From positions 1 through 64,000 of the forward strand of contig CAJUQT010000010.1 in assembly GCA_910588225.1 (NCBI GenBank): a stretch of 64,000 nucleotides of DNA, read 5' to 3'. The position numbers and the translations under genes are program-made. Source of the stretch: an uncultured Acetatifactor sp. (GTDB lineage Bacteria; Bacillota; Clostridia; Lachnospirales; Lachnospiraceae). Numbering within the stretch: position 1 is the stretch's first letter; each line of letters begins with the position of its first letter. The notes under the pieces were generated by a model that searched no databases, had not been told where the DNA came from, and worked only from the letters and a program-made list of their open reading frames with translations. Below are positions 7,898 through 18,100 of this stretch, in pieces.

Positions 7898-9084
7898 TAG
7901 TCATCCTCTTCTTCTTTGATTGTTGGCGTATAATCCAAATAATCTTTCAACTTCCTACTTCTCGAAGGATGCCGTAATTTACGTAATGCCTTCGCTTCAA
8001 TTTGACGAATTCTTTCTCTTGTAACACTAAATAATATACCGACTTCCTCAAGAGTTTTTTCTTTCCCATCAAACAAACCATATCGTAGTGCTAATACTTC
8101 TTGTTCCCTTTCGGTAAGTGTCTTTAACACCTCAGCCAACTGCTCTTTAAGCATTGTCTTCGTTATTTCTTCATCTAAATTATCTTCAACAATCAATTCG
8201 CCCGGTATAAGCAATTCATCGCCTCGTTTAAATGTATGTTTTTCAAAAACATCATTGTTTTCAAAAAACATCGAATACCACTCTTCAAATGATACAAATG
8301 GAGTGGCAGCATTCAAAACATCCTCTGTTTGTTCGTTGGTGAGGGAAAGTATTTCCTGTAACAATTCCCGTACCGAATCATCCGTAAACAGATTTGTTTC
8401 TCCGATATATCCATATTTTTTCAAAATCGGATATGCTGAAAAGTAGGGTTCCTTCTTATGTACCGGATAATACATTAACGGTCTTTTCGTAGGCTGATGT
8501 CGAGTCAAATTCTGCAATATCCACATCGATGCATATGAGCCAAACGGACCATTCATATCAGGATTATATTTGTCAACAGCAATAACTAATCCTATGCATG
8601 CTTCGCCAATAGCATCTTGAATATCCATATCGTAATTCTCAGCTCGTTGTAGTGCTATCTTCACCGCAATTCTAAGATGCATTCCTATCATACGTTCTCT
8701 TGCATGTTGATTTCCTTCAAATGCTTGATATTTTAATTGTGTAAATTCCCGCCACTGAGGTGGCATTATATTCCTTATTTCCGTAATGAACGGCTCTAAC
8801 GAATCATCTAATTCAATTATTCGATCATAAACTGCTTCATAATCACTCTGTGCATAATCATCATACTCGTCATCCTCATAATTTACAGAAATATGACTTG
8901 TAGGTGCTTCGTCATAAATAATTATTCCACGTGTTGTTATTGCACTTGATAGCCAATCAAAATCCTGTATAGGAAGAGATTTTTCATCAGCGCAATCCAT
9001 AATATCATCAAATGTGACATATCCTTGTTTCTCTGCTTTATTAAGCAGATGCTCAAGCGCCTCCTGTCTTAGATCTCTTCCCAT
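7897..9084 (-). CDS. RpoD-like sigma-70 factor in phosphorothioation operon
   Basis: A 395-aa sigma-70 factor. The start at 9084 (MGRDLRQEALEH) follows GGGAGAAA; a TTG five codons earlier abuts the previous stop. Residues 10-60 look like region 1.1 (KAEKQGYVTFDDIMDCADE). The middle part matches region 2 (DAIGEACIGLVIAVDKYNP, then FGSYASMWILQN). The C-terminus has region 4.2 nearly identical to housekeeping RpoD (VTRERIRQIEAKALRKLRHP). Between them lies a long atypical segment with little resemblance to region 3. An acidic patch (EDDEYDDYAQSDYE) follows region 1.1. It is the last gene of the modification cluster. It should bind RNA polymerase and a -35-type element, while -10 recognition may differ. 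A sigma factor is not a known Dnd or Ssp component. Confidence 0.85.
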   Translation of the reverse strand: MGRDLRQEALEHLLNKAEKQGYVTFDDIMDCADEKSLPIQDFDWLSSAITTRGIIIYDEAPTSHISVNYEDDEYDDYAQSDYEAVYDRIIELDDSLEPFITEIRNIMPPQWREFTQLKYQAFEGNQHARERMIGMHLRIAVKIALQRAENYDMDIQDAIGEACIGLVIAVDKYNPDMNGPFGSYASMWILQNLTRHQPTKRPLMYYPVHKKEPYFSAYPILKKYGYIGETNLFTDDSVRELLQEILSLTNEQTEDVLNAATPFVSFEEWYSMFFENNDVFEKHTFKRGDELLIPGELIVEDNLDEEITKTMLKEQLAEVLKTLTEREQEVLALRYGLFDGKEKTLEEVGILFSVTRERIRQIEAKALRKLRHPSRSRKLKDYLDYTPTIKEEEDD

Positions 9085-9099
9085 AAGTATTTCTCCCAA

Positions 9100-9636
9100 T
9101 TATTTTTTAATACATAGTTGTAAGATATCATCATTTGATACTTCAGAATTAAACCTATCCTGAAATTCTTCCACAAATTCAAACAAATTATTTATATAGT
9201 CTTCCGGGTCAGTTGCTCCTTCTATGAGTTTTTCATACAGAACATCTACACCACCTCGTACATAACTATCAAATCTTTCTTCATCCGCAGGATTTTCTCC
9301 CATATGTCTGAACGCTTTATCAATGCGCTTGTCCTCATCAGGTTCATACTGTTTATCCAAAAGCATAATTAACCTAAAATTAAACATCAGCTCTTCTTGC
9401 GAATAAATAACTCTATCACCCATAACATTTTGGTTGTAAACTTGATTTGTCTCAGGATTTTTTGTATCATCCTGTTCTGCTGTTCTTCCGTATAAAAATC
9501 CAACAAGCGGTGCATTCGTATACACATCAACATTTCTTCCAAACAACTGTGCTTTACTCTCACCATCAAACGCACTTGTCAACTGATCGACATGCAATGC
9601 ATGTCTACCTTTAAATCGATATTGTTTATCAAACAT
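9100..9636 (-). CDS. 178-aa protein of unknown function in defence operon
   Basis: A 178-aa, acidic, mostly helical protein beginning MFDKQYRFKGRHALHVDQLT. No catalytic motif is visible and I do not recognise the family. It follows the DndD-like gene with its own AGGAGG overlapping the upstream stop region, and the next gene starts within 20 nt, so it is clearly part of the operon. In dnd clusters the gene after dndD is usually dndE, but this protein does not look like DndE (about 110 aa, DUF1832). It could be a partner of the SMC-like ATPase. Confidence 0.7.
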   Translation of the reverse strand: MFDKQYRFKGRHALHVDQLTSAFDGESKAQLFGRNVDVYTNAPLVGFLYGRTAEQDDTKNPETNQVYNQNVMGDRVIYSQEELMFNFRLIMLLDKQYEPDEDKRIDKAFRHMGENPADEERFDSYVRGGVDVLYEKLIEGATDPEDYINNLFEFVEEFQDRFNSEVSNDDILQLCIKK

Positions 9637-9646
9637 AACGTGCCTC

Positions 9647-11641
9647 CTAAACTAATACAGTCTCAAATTCATTCTTTTTGTCGAAGTGATGCCTGCTACC
9701 AATCTTTGCCCCCATATAGTCCTCAGCGAGTTCTCCATCAGTATCCTTTATGAAGATAATAACCTGCTCTGCTGTTTCCGGAAGTGCTTCACATACCGTT
9801 TTTATTCTCCTCTTATCAAACGCTGACAGAGGTGCATCCATCACTAATGGATATGGTTCTGATGAAAGTAACTGTGCATCTTCATTTGTTGCATTTCTAT
9901 TATCTCTTGCCATTTTAATTATACCGGTAATGAATGCAAAAATAACAGAAATACTCTGTGCAGTCGATGTTTCTACATCACCATCATAATCAGTAGCATA
10001 AACAGAAATATGATATTTTTCATCAATTGTAAGATACAATCCCCCCTCATAAATCTGCTTAAAAATATCATTTATTGTTGTCTGCAGGCGGTCACGAATC
10101 TCAGCCTCACTTGTTGCATATACTTCCTGCAGCTCCTTGTATATTCTCTCAGCATATGCCTTATAAATTTCAATTTTCTTATTGTTATCATCAAGAAGTG
10201 TTAAATTACGACGTTCTGTATCCGCCCTTTCCATTTCACTTTCTTTTCTTCCCTTTTCAGCAATTTTCCTATCACGTTCGGCGTTATCCTTGCGAATAAT
10301 CTGATCACATATTTGAATCTCATTATTAATTGCACGAACCTTAGCTCTTACATCTCCACCACTTAGTTTTCCTTCTACAATGGCCAACTCATCTCTTAAA
10401 TCCATTAAATCATCGTCTTGCTGACTGATTACCGCTAAGTGATCTCTAATTTGTGTATAAACATCATGACGCTCATTTGCTCTTCTACGGGATTCTTTCT
10501 TAAAATCACCAATTGTAGTACTAATTGACTGAGGTGGCAGAAAATCTATTAATTCTTTGACTTTTGCATGCGCTATTGTTCCCTCATCCAAACGAGTACC
10601 ACACAAGCACACTTTCTGTCTAAGTAAGTATTCAATTGTCTTAGCATGCATATATGGAATGTCTTTCCCTGCAAAATCTTTTTCAGACAACAATTGCAAA
10701 GCCCTCTCCACTAATGAAATGGAGAAGAATGAACTTAGGCTTCCATTAAAATCCTTACTTATCATTTTGTATATAGTGGACTTTGATCTCTCTGCCACTG
10801 CAATCTTTTTAAGCAATTTCTCTTTTTTGTCCTGAAGTTCTTCCCCTTCAGCATATTGCTTTATCTCTTCTGATTTTTCAGTCTTGCGTGCACGTGCAGA
10901 CTCAATTTCACTATCTAATTCTTCAATTCTCGCGTCAATGGCTGCAATTTCCGTTTTGCAACGTTCTATTGTATCCGTATATTCTTTTATCTTTGCATTA
11001 CTCTGAGAATTATAACTAGCCTCATAACTGCTAATTACACTTGATCGTATCCTTGGATTAAAATGCTGAATTGCACTATACATAGCATTCAGTCCAAGTA
11101 ATCCCTTGACAGCGTCTGCAAAATCCGTTGCCTTTTTACCAGTGGAAATATCTTTACTCATTTTTTCAATGCGTTCTCCATCGAAAAAGAAATATCTCGA
11201 TAATTCCTTTGGCAAAATACTCTTTACTTCACTCTCACATTGAGATTTCTTTACATAAGTGGTATTTCCCGAAGAATCTTTCGTTGCAATATCAAAAACT
11301 GTATTATCTGCTTTAATTCTATTAGCATTATCCTTACGATATATCTGTTCGCGGATTAAAGTATAATCTACTTCACCATGACGCAACTTAAGTGTGACCT
11401 GAACCTTTTTTTCCTGACCCGGTCGCATCTCTGTTGCAACCAGTTTATTCAACATACTTTTGTCAGAAAATTCTGTTTCACCGTACAAGCACCAGAAAAA
11501 CGCTTGGGCAAACGTAGTTTTTCCTGTACCATTTTCACCAATAATAATAGTTACATTTTTCCCATCACTTCCATCAGCAAAATCAATGGATTCATTACGA
11601 AACTGGCGGAAGTTTTCCAATTTTATCGATTGAAGTAACAT
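9647..11641 (-). CDS. DndD-like SMC/Rad50-type ATPase
   Basis: A 664-aa ATPase. Visible are Walker A IIGENGTGKTT (residues 32-43), a FFFDGERIEKM stretch (151-161) typical of DndD, long coiled coils on both sides of a CLCG pair (C345, C347) that could act as a hook, and a signature/Walker B region YPLVMDAPLSAFDKRR near residue 595. In Dnd systems DndD hydrolyses ATP and is thought to open or nick DNA for sulfur insertion; in restriction modules related ATPases sense invading DNA. The start ATG lies inside the end of a 54-aa gene. Since a complete Ssp-type core lies upstream, this protein may belong to the restriction side instead of the modification side. Confidence 0.8.
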   Translation of the reverse strand: MLLQSIKLENFRQFRNESIDFADGSDGKNVTIIIGENGTGKTTFAQAFFWCLYGETEFSDKSMLNKLVATEMRPGQEKKVQVTLKLRHGEVDYTLIREQIYRKDNANRIKADNTVFDIATKDSSGNTTYVKKSQCESEVKSILPKELSRYFFFDGERIEKMSKDISTGKKATDFADAVKGLLGLNAMYSAIQHFNPRIRSSVISSYEASYNSQSNAKIKEYTDTIERCKTEIAAIDARIEELDSEIESARARKTEKSEEIKQYAEGEELQDKKEKLLKKIAVAERSKSTIYKMISKDFNGSLSSFFSISLVERALQLLSEKDFAGKDIPYMHAKTIEYLLRQKVCLCGTRLDEGTIAHAKVKELIDFLPPQSISTTIGDFKKESRRRANERHDVYTQIRDHLAVISQQDDDLMDLRDELAIVEGKLSGGDVRAKVRAINNEIQICDQIIRKDNAERDRKIAEKGRKESEMERADTERRNLTLLDDNNKKIEIYKAYAERIYKELQEVYATSEAEIRDRLQTTINDIFKQIYEGGLYLTIDEKYHISVYATDYDGDVETSTAQSISVIFAFITGIIKMARDNRNATNEDAQLLSSEPYPLVMDAPLSAFDKRRIKTVCEALPETAEQVIIFIKDTDGELAEDYMGAKIGSRHHFDKKNEFETVLV

Positions 11642-11787
11642 TGTGCTTCCTCCTCAATTTTCTTTTTAATCCAACTGACCATCTGCTGGTCCGACATGGT
11701 TCGTGTTTTCAAGTTCATATTCTCTTGGATGATTATCTTTCTCTTCAGCCTTTCAATAGCCTTATCATCAATTTTAATTTCTTCCAT
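11623..11787 (-). CDS. 54-aa helical protein overlapping the DndD-like gene
   Basis: A 54-codon frame starting MEEIKIDDKAIERLKRKIII that begins 2 nt after the helicase stop codon and ends 19 nt inside the DndD-like gene. It carries the GAGGAAG ribosome-binding site of that gene within its coding sequence. It is charged and predicted to be two helices. The packed arrangement strongly suggests a real translated gene with coupling to the ATPase. The product may be a small adaptor; I do not recognise it. Confidence 0.65.
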   Translation of the reverse strand: MEEIKIDDKAIERLKRKIIIQENMNLKTRTMSDQQMVSWIKKKIEEEAQCYFNR

Positions 11788-11789
11788 AT

Positions 11790-14000
11790 TTACTGTCCTG
11801 CCTTTTCTACAGATTCATCATCTATAATGTGATACGCTTCCTGTATGTCCCAAATGAGATCATTTGCCTCCATCGAATTCATTGACAGTCTACCAAATTC
11901 CTTAATCCTAGCCAACTCATTCTTTACTAAAGACAAATCTCTTTGTGCCTGCTCAGTTGTCAATCCTGATACAGAATCAAGTTCTCTAGGAAGTGTTACA
12001 AAATCATAAATTTCTGCAAAGGGCTTGTTCTCCGCTTTTCTAAGAACTCTTCCTCTTCTTTGTATGTATTCCTTAGGATTTGTAGTGCTTGCAAGAATAA
12101 AGGCTGTTCTGATTCCGGGAATATTAACACCTTCATCCAAACATTTGATCGCTACAATTGCTTGAAGTCTATCTCCCTTTTGGAACTGCTCTTTGATGGT
12201 TGCTCTAGTTTCCATATTTTCTTCTGATGTAAACTTAGCCACCTCCATCCCGAATTCATTTCCAAGAATCCGTGTAACAGCTTCTATCTGACGAACATCT
12301 TCTTCATCGATACTTGAATAGTCCGCCTTTTCGTCTATTACATTTGTCGCACCGCAATAAACCAATATATTATTATCCTTTGCATAAGGAGCAATGTATT
12401 CTCTTAAGGTTTCGAGTTTTTGACTTGCGCCTGCAACAATCCTTGCTCTTTCCATTGCAAGAATTTCACCACGTTTATTTAACCTGTATTTTCCATCCTT
12501 ACCCTTAATCAGACATTTTGACATTTCATATGACTTTTGTTCATACTTTTCCAATTCTTCATCCGTCAAATAAACCGGAATTGGATAATATTTATATTTT
12601 GTAAGCTTATCCTCATCAATTGCTCTATCCAATGAATATTCAATACATTTTTTTCCGAAGAAGTCATAAAGCATTGCTGTTCCTTCATCATCTCTGTGGC
12701 GATCCAATGTCGCAGAAAGAGCCAATCTATATGTGAATCTATCGTCTAATAATCTTGCATATGTTCGTGCTCCGAAATTATGTGCTTCGTCCACAACCAA
12801 TAATATCGGCGACTGAATTTTACTGATTTCATCCTGAACATAGTCTTTTGCAAATGTGGCATTCGTACAGACTAAACAGAAAAAACTCTTATCTCGTCTC
12901 AATTTCTGATCCCGCACTGCTCTGGATAGTCTTTTTTTCCAATCCTTTTGCGGTGAATCTCCATAAGCTATAATAGGTTTTATATTAAAACGAACAATAT
13001 CCTCAACCCACTGTTCGACCAGATGTTGATACGGACAGACAATAATAACTGCAAGCACATCATCCAAATCCTCAGATAATTTTGAAATAGCCCCCAGTCC
13101 CGTCAATGTTTTTCCCGTACCAGTTGCCATATCATATATTCCTCTATAATTTTCTCCAACCCAAACAGATATTGCATCCTTTTGATATTCTCTAAATGTA
13201 ATATCGTCCGGAACTCTCGCTCCTATCGGACCTCCGTAAGTTGAACTTATATCGGAAATCTTACTTGCGTATGTAAGCATTCTCTTTGCAAACTGCTCAT
13301 CATCTATCGCAAAGTTTGCAGGTTTTCTTCGATACCTTTCTATTAAGGCATCTGTTATATTCGGAAACTTCAGCACCTTTATATTGGGTTCTGTATCATG
13401 CCAAATGGAATAAAATGCGTTTTCCTTTAATCGAATTCTTTCTATTTCACTTGAATCTCCCCAACTTCTAAAAACATCCATTGTTTCATAGTTTATCGTC
13501 ATAGCCGCCGCAGATTCATTATTGGAGCCAGAAAAAGCAATCTTATCACCATGAACATCTTCAATAATTCCCATTTTTTCATGGTACATCCCTATTCCGT
13601 TTTTATCCTCTGTATATGCAATCTGAATATCCATTACTCCATCTGCAATTAATGCTGCTAACAAATTTAATCGTTCCATAGAGTAATAATCCGTCGGTTT
13701 CTCTGAGATTTGTGTTAATAGCGCCCTTTCTATTATCTTATTTCTGTCTTCATACCCATGTCTTATTGCATCTATATCTTCATCAGACAGGTATGGAGAT
13801 GCCACTATTTGAATCTTTCCACCTTCCGCTGCCATTCCAGCAATACCTTTTGATATTTCGACAAGTGATGACGATGAAAAAAATCCAACTGCTCTTTTAT
13901 ATGATACTGCGTCCTTAAGCAGAGGAATGTAAAAGTCTTGTACCACATTATCTATGAGTGATCGATATTCGCTTTTTACCTTATGATCCTTAAGTCCCAC
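11790..14000 (-). CDS. SF2 helicase with N-terminal HKD (PLD-like) domain
   Basis: A 736-aa protein. Residues 1-210 form a phospholipase D-like domain with one HKD motif: H140-x-K142 followed by SGSNNES (157-163). Residues 265-700 form an SF2 helicase with FREYQKDAI, Walker A MATGTGKT (291-298), DEAH box (404-407), LALSAT and motif VI QRRGRVLRK. Such fusions of a nuclease-type domain and a helicase occur in several defence systems; here it is a good candidate for the restriction effector. The start is GTG behind AGGAG, 17 nt after the desulfurase stop. A single HKD motif implies dimerisation if it is a nuclease, or a binding-only role. Confidence 0.85.
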   Translation of the reverse strand: MGLKDHKVKSEYRSLIDNVVQDFYIPLLKDAVSYKRAVGFFSSSSLVEISKGIAGMAAEGGKIQIVASPYLSDEDIDAIRHGYEDRNKIIERALLTQISEKPTDYYSMERLNLLAALIADGVMDIQIAYTEDKNGIGMYHEKMGIIEDVHGDKIAFSGSNNESAAAMTINYETMDVFRSWGDSSEIERIRLKENAFYSIWHDTEPNIKVLKFPNITDALIERYRRKPANFAIDDEQFAKRMLTYASKISDISSTYGGPIGARVPDDITFREYQKDAISVWVGENYRGIYDMATGTGKTLTGLGAISKLSEDLDDVLAVIIVCPYQHLVEQWVEDIVRFNIKPIIAYGDSPQKDWKKRLSRAVRDQKLRRDKSFFCLVCTNATFAKDYVQDEISKIQSPILLVVDEAHNFGARTYARLLDDRFTYRLALSATLDRHRDDEGTAMLYDFFGKKCIEYSLDRAIDEDKLTKYKYYPIPVYLTDEELEKYEQKSYEMSKCLIKGKDGKYRLNKRGEILAMERARIVAGASQKLETLREYIAPYAKDNNILVYCGATNVIDEKADYSSIDEEDVRQIEAVTRILGNEFGMEVAKFTSEENMETRATIKEQFQKGDRLQAIVAIKCLDEGVNIPGIRTAFILASTTNPKEYIQRRGRVLRKAENKPFAEIYDFVTLPRELDSVSGLTTEQAQRDLSLVKNELARIKEFGRLSMNSMEANDLIWDIQEAYHIIDDESVEKAGQ

Positions 14001-14016
14001 TGTATGGTCTCCTCTC

Positions 14017-15162
14017 TTACAAATTCTCTTCTATGAAATCCAACGCCTCTATCAACTGTTCAAAGTCTTCCTCTGATGTAAAATAATTAACACTAAACCT
14101 AATGGTCCCTGCTGGATAGGTTCCCATAAATTTATGTGCTAATGGTGCACAATGAAGTCCCGTTCTAACTGATATTCCTTGACGGTCAAATATATTTCCT
14201 GCACTATCACTACTGATGCCTTCTATTAAGCACGATACAATTCCCACATATTCATTACTTTCATAGTTGCCAACTATGCGAATAAATTCATAATTGTTTA
14301 ATATTTCAAGCAACTTTCCTCTGTTCTCTTGCTCCCTTTGAGCAAGAGTTTCAATCGTCTTTTCTTGTATCCATTTTAGTGACGCATTTAATCCTGCGAT
14401 ACCGACAACATTAAGTGTTCCCATCTCATATTTTTCAGGAATACTTTCCGGCATATCTTGATTAGCTGATTCATATCCAGTCCCACCAAATAAGACCACA
14501 GGCAATTTAATAGAAGGTTCCATTACAAATCCTGATATTCCAGTCGGACCATATAAAGTCTTATGCCCAGCAAATACGGCAAAATCAATACAATTCAGCC
14601 CAATATTACAATCAATCACTCCTGCACTCTGCGCCATATCAACTAACGTATACGCATCATATTTCTTTGCTAAAGAAAAAATATCTTCTATCGGTGCAAC
14701 TAAACCGATTGTGTTACTTGCATGACTCACAATAACTAAATCTGGCTTTACTGCATCAAATTGATAGCGTATCTTTTCCAAGTCATATTTCAAATCTTTA
14801 GTCACCGAAAGCTGTGTAACAGATATTCTTTCAATTTGCTCATAATGATGAAGAGTTCTGGTCACCGCATTATGCTCAAACGGACTAATATAAATATTTT
14901 TAACACCCGAAGCAATTATGCCTTGTATAATGATATTCAAGGCAATTGTTGCTGTCGGAGTAAAAACCACTTGCTTCGCTGGACAGTGCAATAGTTCCTG
15001 AATCCTTTTTCTTGTATCGAGAATCAATTCCCCGGCTGACTGTGCTAAGGAATAATGACCACGTCCAGCATTCCCTCCACTTTGCCTATAAAATTGATCC
15101 ATAAAAGTATAAACACATTCTGGTTTAGGATATGTTGTTGCGGCATTATCAAAATATGCCAT
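14017..15162 (-). CDS. Cysteine desulfurase (DndA/SspA-like)
   Basis: A 381-aa class V aminotransferase-fold PLP enzyme that takes sulfur from cysteine and holds it as a persulfide. The start at 15162 (MAYFDNAATTYPKP) follows TAGGAGG; its coding sequence begins within the 3' end of the large ATPase gene. Seen are the PLP lysine in FAGHKTLYGPTG, the aspartate in LVDMAQSAG, and the sulfur-carrying cysteine in RTGLHCAPLAHK. The short spacer around that cysteine places it with the SufS/CsdA-like type. In phosphorothioation clusters it supplies sulfur to the PAPS-reductase-like enzyme, here encoded at 19712-21508. Confidence 0.9.
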   Translation of the reverse strand: MAYFDNAATTYPKPECVYTFMDQFYRQSGGNAGRGHYSLAQSAGELILDTRKRIQELLHCPAKQVVFTPTATIALNIIIQGIIASGVKNIYISPFEHNAVTRTLHHYEQIERISVTQLSVTKDLKYDLEKIRYQFDAVKPDLVIVSHASNTIGLVAPIEDIFSLAKKYDAYTLVDMAQSAGVIDCNIGLNCIDFAVFAGHKTLYGPTGISGFVMEPSIKLPVVLFGGTGYESANQDMPESIPEKYEMGTLNVVGIAGLNASLKWIQEKTIETLAQREQENRGKLLEILNNYEFIRIVGNYESNEYVGIVSCLIEGISSDSAGNIFDRQGISVRTGLHCAPLAHKFMGTYPAGTIRFSVNYFTSEEDFEQLIEALDFIEENL

Positions 15163-15173
15163 ACAGTAGCCTC

Positions 15174-18100
15174 CTAACAAAGTTTTTTAAGAATCTCCAT
15201 TAATATCTGTCTTTTTTCCTGATCAGATATTGAACGTCCCATTGAATCCAAAGCTGCCGTTACCTGATTATGTAATAACTTACCTTTACCAGTTCCCTCA
15301 ACTCTATCAAATCGTTTCGTAACCACCTCTCCGTTTTCATCAGCAAAAGATATTTGATACGCACTTGTTCCTTGCTCATGTGCAATATTCTCTTCCAATG
15401 CATGATATTCTTCGGCAGTCTGTTTATATTTTCTAATATTAGAACTAAATAATTCTTTTACTCGTTCATCCCAATCTTCAATCCTCAGATCAGTAGCTAA
15501 CTTCGCCAATCTTGTAATCGTAAAATCATTATCATTGGTAATAGTTTTGAACAAGCCCAAACACTTTTCTGTGCCATCAGTGAATAATTGTTCAAACACT
15601 GCTTGCTCAAGTGATTCGCACCAATCTTTGACTATAGAAGATAAAGACATTTTATTTACATTATCCCGGTCTTTTGGCAAAACAAAGGTTTCTTTAACTT
15701 CCTTACACAACATTTTCATCGCCTCAGAAAGATAACCATCATAAAACTCCTTTGCAAGTTTTACATTATCTGCAAGTGATTCCTGAAAATCAACAAACCC
15801 AAATATTTTAGGTAACTTCTCAAATAGTAATTCGTTTCCACTTACATTTTGCTTCAATAGTTTCAACATTTCCAGATGAGCCTTCCGTATCTTTCCGCCA
15901 TCAGGTTTTGTTTTACTATCCTTCGCATATTTAGGTAATGCCATGTACCATCGTCTCATTGCAGAAACAACATAATCATATGAATTAGCACCTCTTTCGG
16001 CATCAACAACATAATCAGAGAAATAATCCGCTAATCTTTGAACAAATGCCTCTTTTTCAGGATTCCAGTCTAAATATGATAATGTAAACATATTCGGTTT
16101 TGAATTAATTTGTAACATTAACTCAGCGGAAACCTGAACCTGTCCATATTGGTCAGAAATTATAACTTCTCTCTTGTATTCATGAATTACAGCCGCCAGA
16201 TAAATCGGTATTAACCCTTTTCTAAGACCTATATGGTACTCCGGAGATGTCAAACGAGTATATAACTCCTCAAAATTCATCGCTCCATTCTGACGTGTTT
16301 CCACAATAAAAGATTCTATCATTCCTAACACATCCGCCATATGTTCCACTTTATCTGGTCTTAAATTAATTCTTGGTAATCCATCATTCTCTTCCCAGAC
16401 ACCTGTTCTTATAAGTGTACTTCGCATGATAGAAACTTCTTGCCCCGAACCCGTTAATCCTAAATTAGGTTCTAATTCATTACGTAACAACGCCGATACA
16501 ATTTTATTTCTGCTATTGTTGGCCGTTGGTGTAATTTCATTTTTATTCATTGCCTCATTATTAATAACCGGAGTACACGAATATACCTGGTCGCATATTT
16601 GAGACATCAATTCGGTTAATGCTGCCTTTCTGCTAACTAATACTTCCTTTCCGTTATACACATATCTGGACTTATACTCTTCCGGTCTTGTATATCCGCG
16701 CATAAAAGAACTTATAACTTCTCTTAAATCCTCATATATTACTTCGTACTCATCAAACAAGACTTTATCATCTGCAGCATTATCCCGAAGAATTGAAACA
16801 GCATTGAATTCCCTAACAATATCTTCTATTTCCGAAAAATGTCTTGGCAAAATAAAGATAAATCGATCACATTCATTACTCGTTGAGACAATTATGTCTT
16901 TCAGTTTTGCTATCGATTCTTCACTATGAGGAATAATTCCATAAATAACACCGTCAGCTTCAATACTCTCACTTTTTATTTTCCAATTTATATCCTCCGT
17001 CACTTCACTTTCATCAATAAACTGAAACGAGAAAAATCGAATCATATCATGTTCGTTATTGTAACGTGATGGATACACATAATTGTCAAAGTTTGAATTA
17101 TTAAGTGTTTCTTTTACTGTAACCCTCTTGCTCTGTAGCTCTACTAAATCGTGTATCTTTTGGCGAATATCCACACCAGATGCCTGTTTTAGTCGGAGGT
17201 AGTTGTTACTCCTCTTTAGATAAATTACATATTCCTTTTCTATAAGATTATCGATTGCCTGGTTAATCTCCTCCGGTGAATAACTTATTGAATATATACT
17301 TATAAGTTCATCCTTTGATGGACGTAACTTTTCAAACTGTTCCAATATATATACAAGTGCTAAAGTTTTAACTATTTTTTTCTCTAATGATTCATCACTG
17401 AGTTTTTCAAGAATCAATTCAGTCAAAATGTAGTTTTCGTGAATGCTTCCTCCATACACTTCTTTCTTAAAAAGGGGCTCAAAATAATCATAAATCAAAT
17501 CCGGAGTAATTACCTCAAAATGATCATCCTCATATTTATCCAAAAAAGCCGGTAAGGTAGAGTTTCCCGGAGCAGAAATGAAAGTAAACAGAGTTCTTTC
17601 ATTTTGCGCAACTCTCTCTGATAATCTCGGCAAGATAAACGTTGATACTGGATGTAACGGATAACATCCATACACAGTCTTTTCAACTTGCTCCTGCGCA
17701 ACATCACCAAAAATATTATGTTTTTTATATCTCTGATACAACCCTCTAAAACTTGCTTGATATTCCCCACAGAATTTATCCCAACTAGGTTTTTTCTTCT
17801 GAATTGCAGATTCAATGATTTCATAAGTCTGCATAAAATTATTATTTAAGTGAATATGCTTAAATCGTTCAGAGACGCCTCGCCAACCATCGACTTTTTG
17901 CTTTGGAAGTTTATCAATATAATTAGCTATTTCCTTATGTGAAATTAACATCAGATGCATCTGTTTTTCGCCACTTCTGTTACATTTTTCAGCGAAATCT
18001 TGAAGCATTTTGGTATCACTAATAGAGGCCTCTGTTATATTGGCTTCCAAGAATTTACTGAATTCATCATAAATCACGTAAATCCCTGTGTATCCCTTAG

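Noticed and set aside
9100..9636. DndE assignment for the 178-aa gene
   Set aside because: Position fits, but length and sequence do not resemble DndE; left as unknown.
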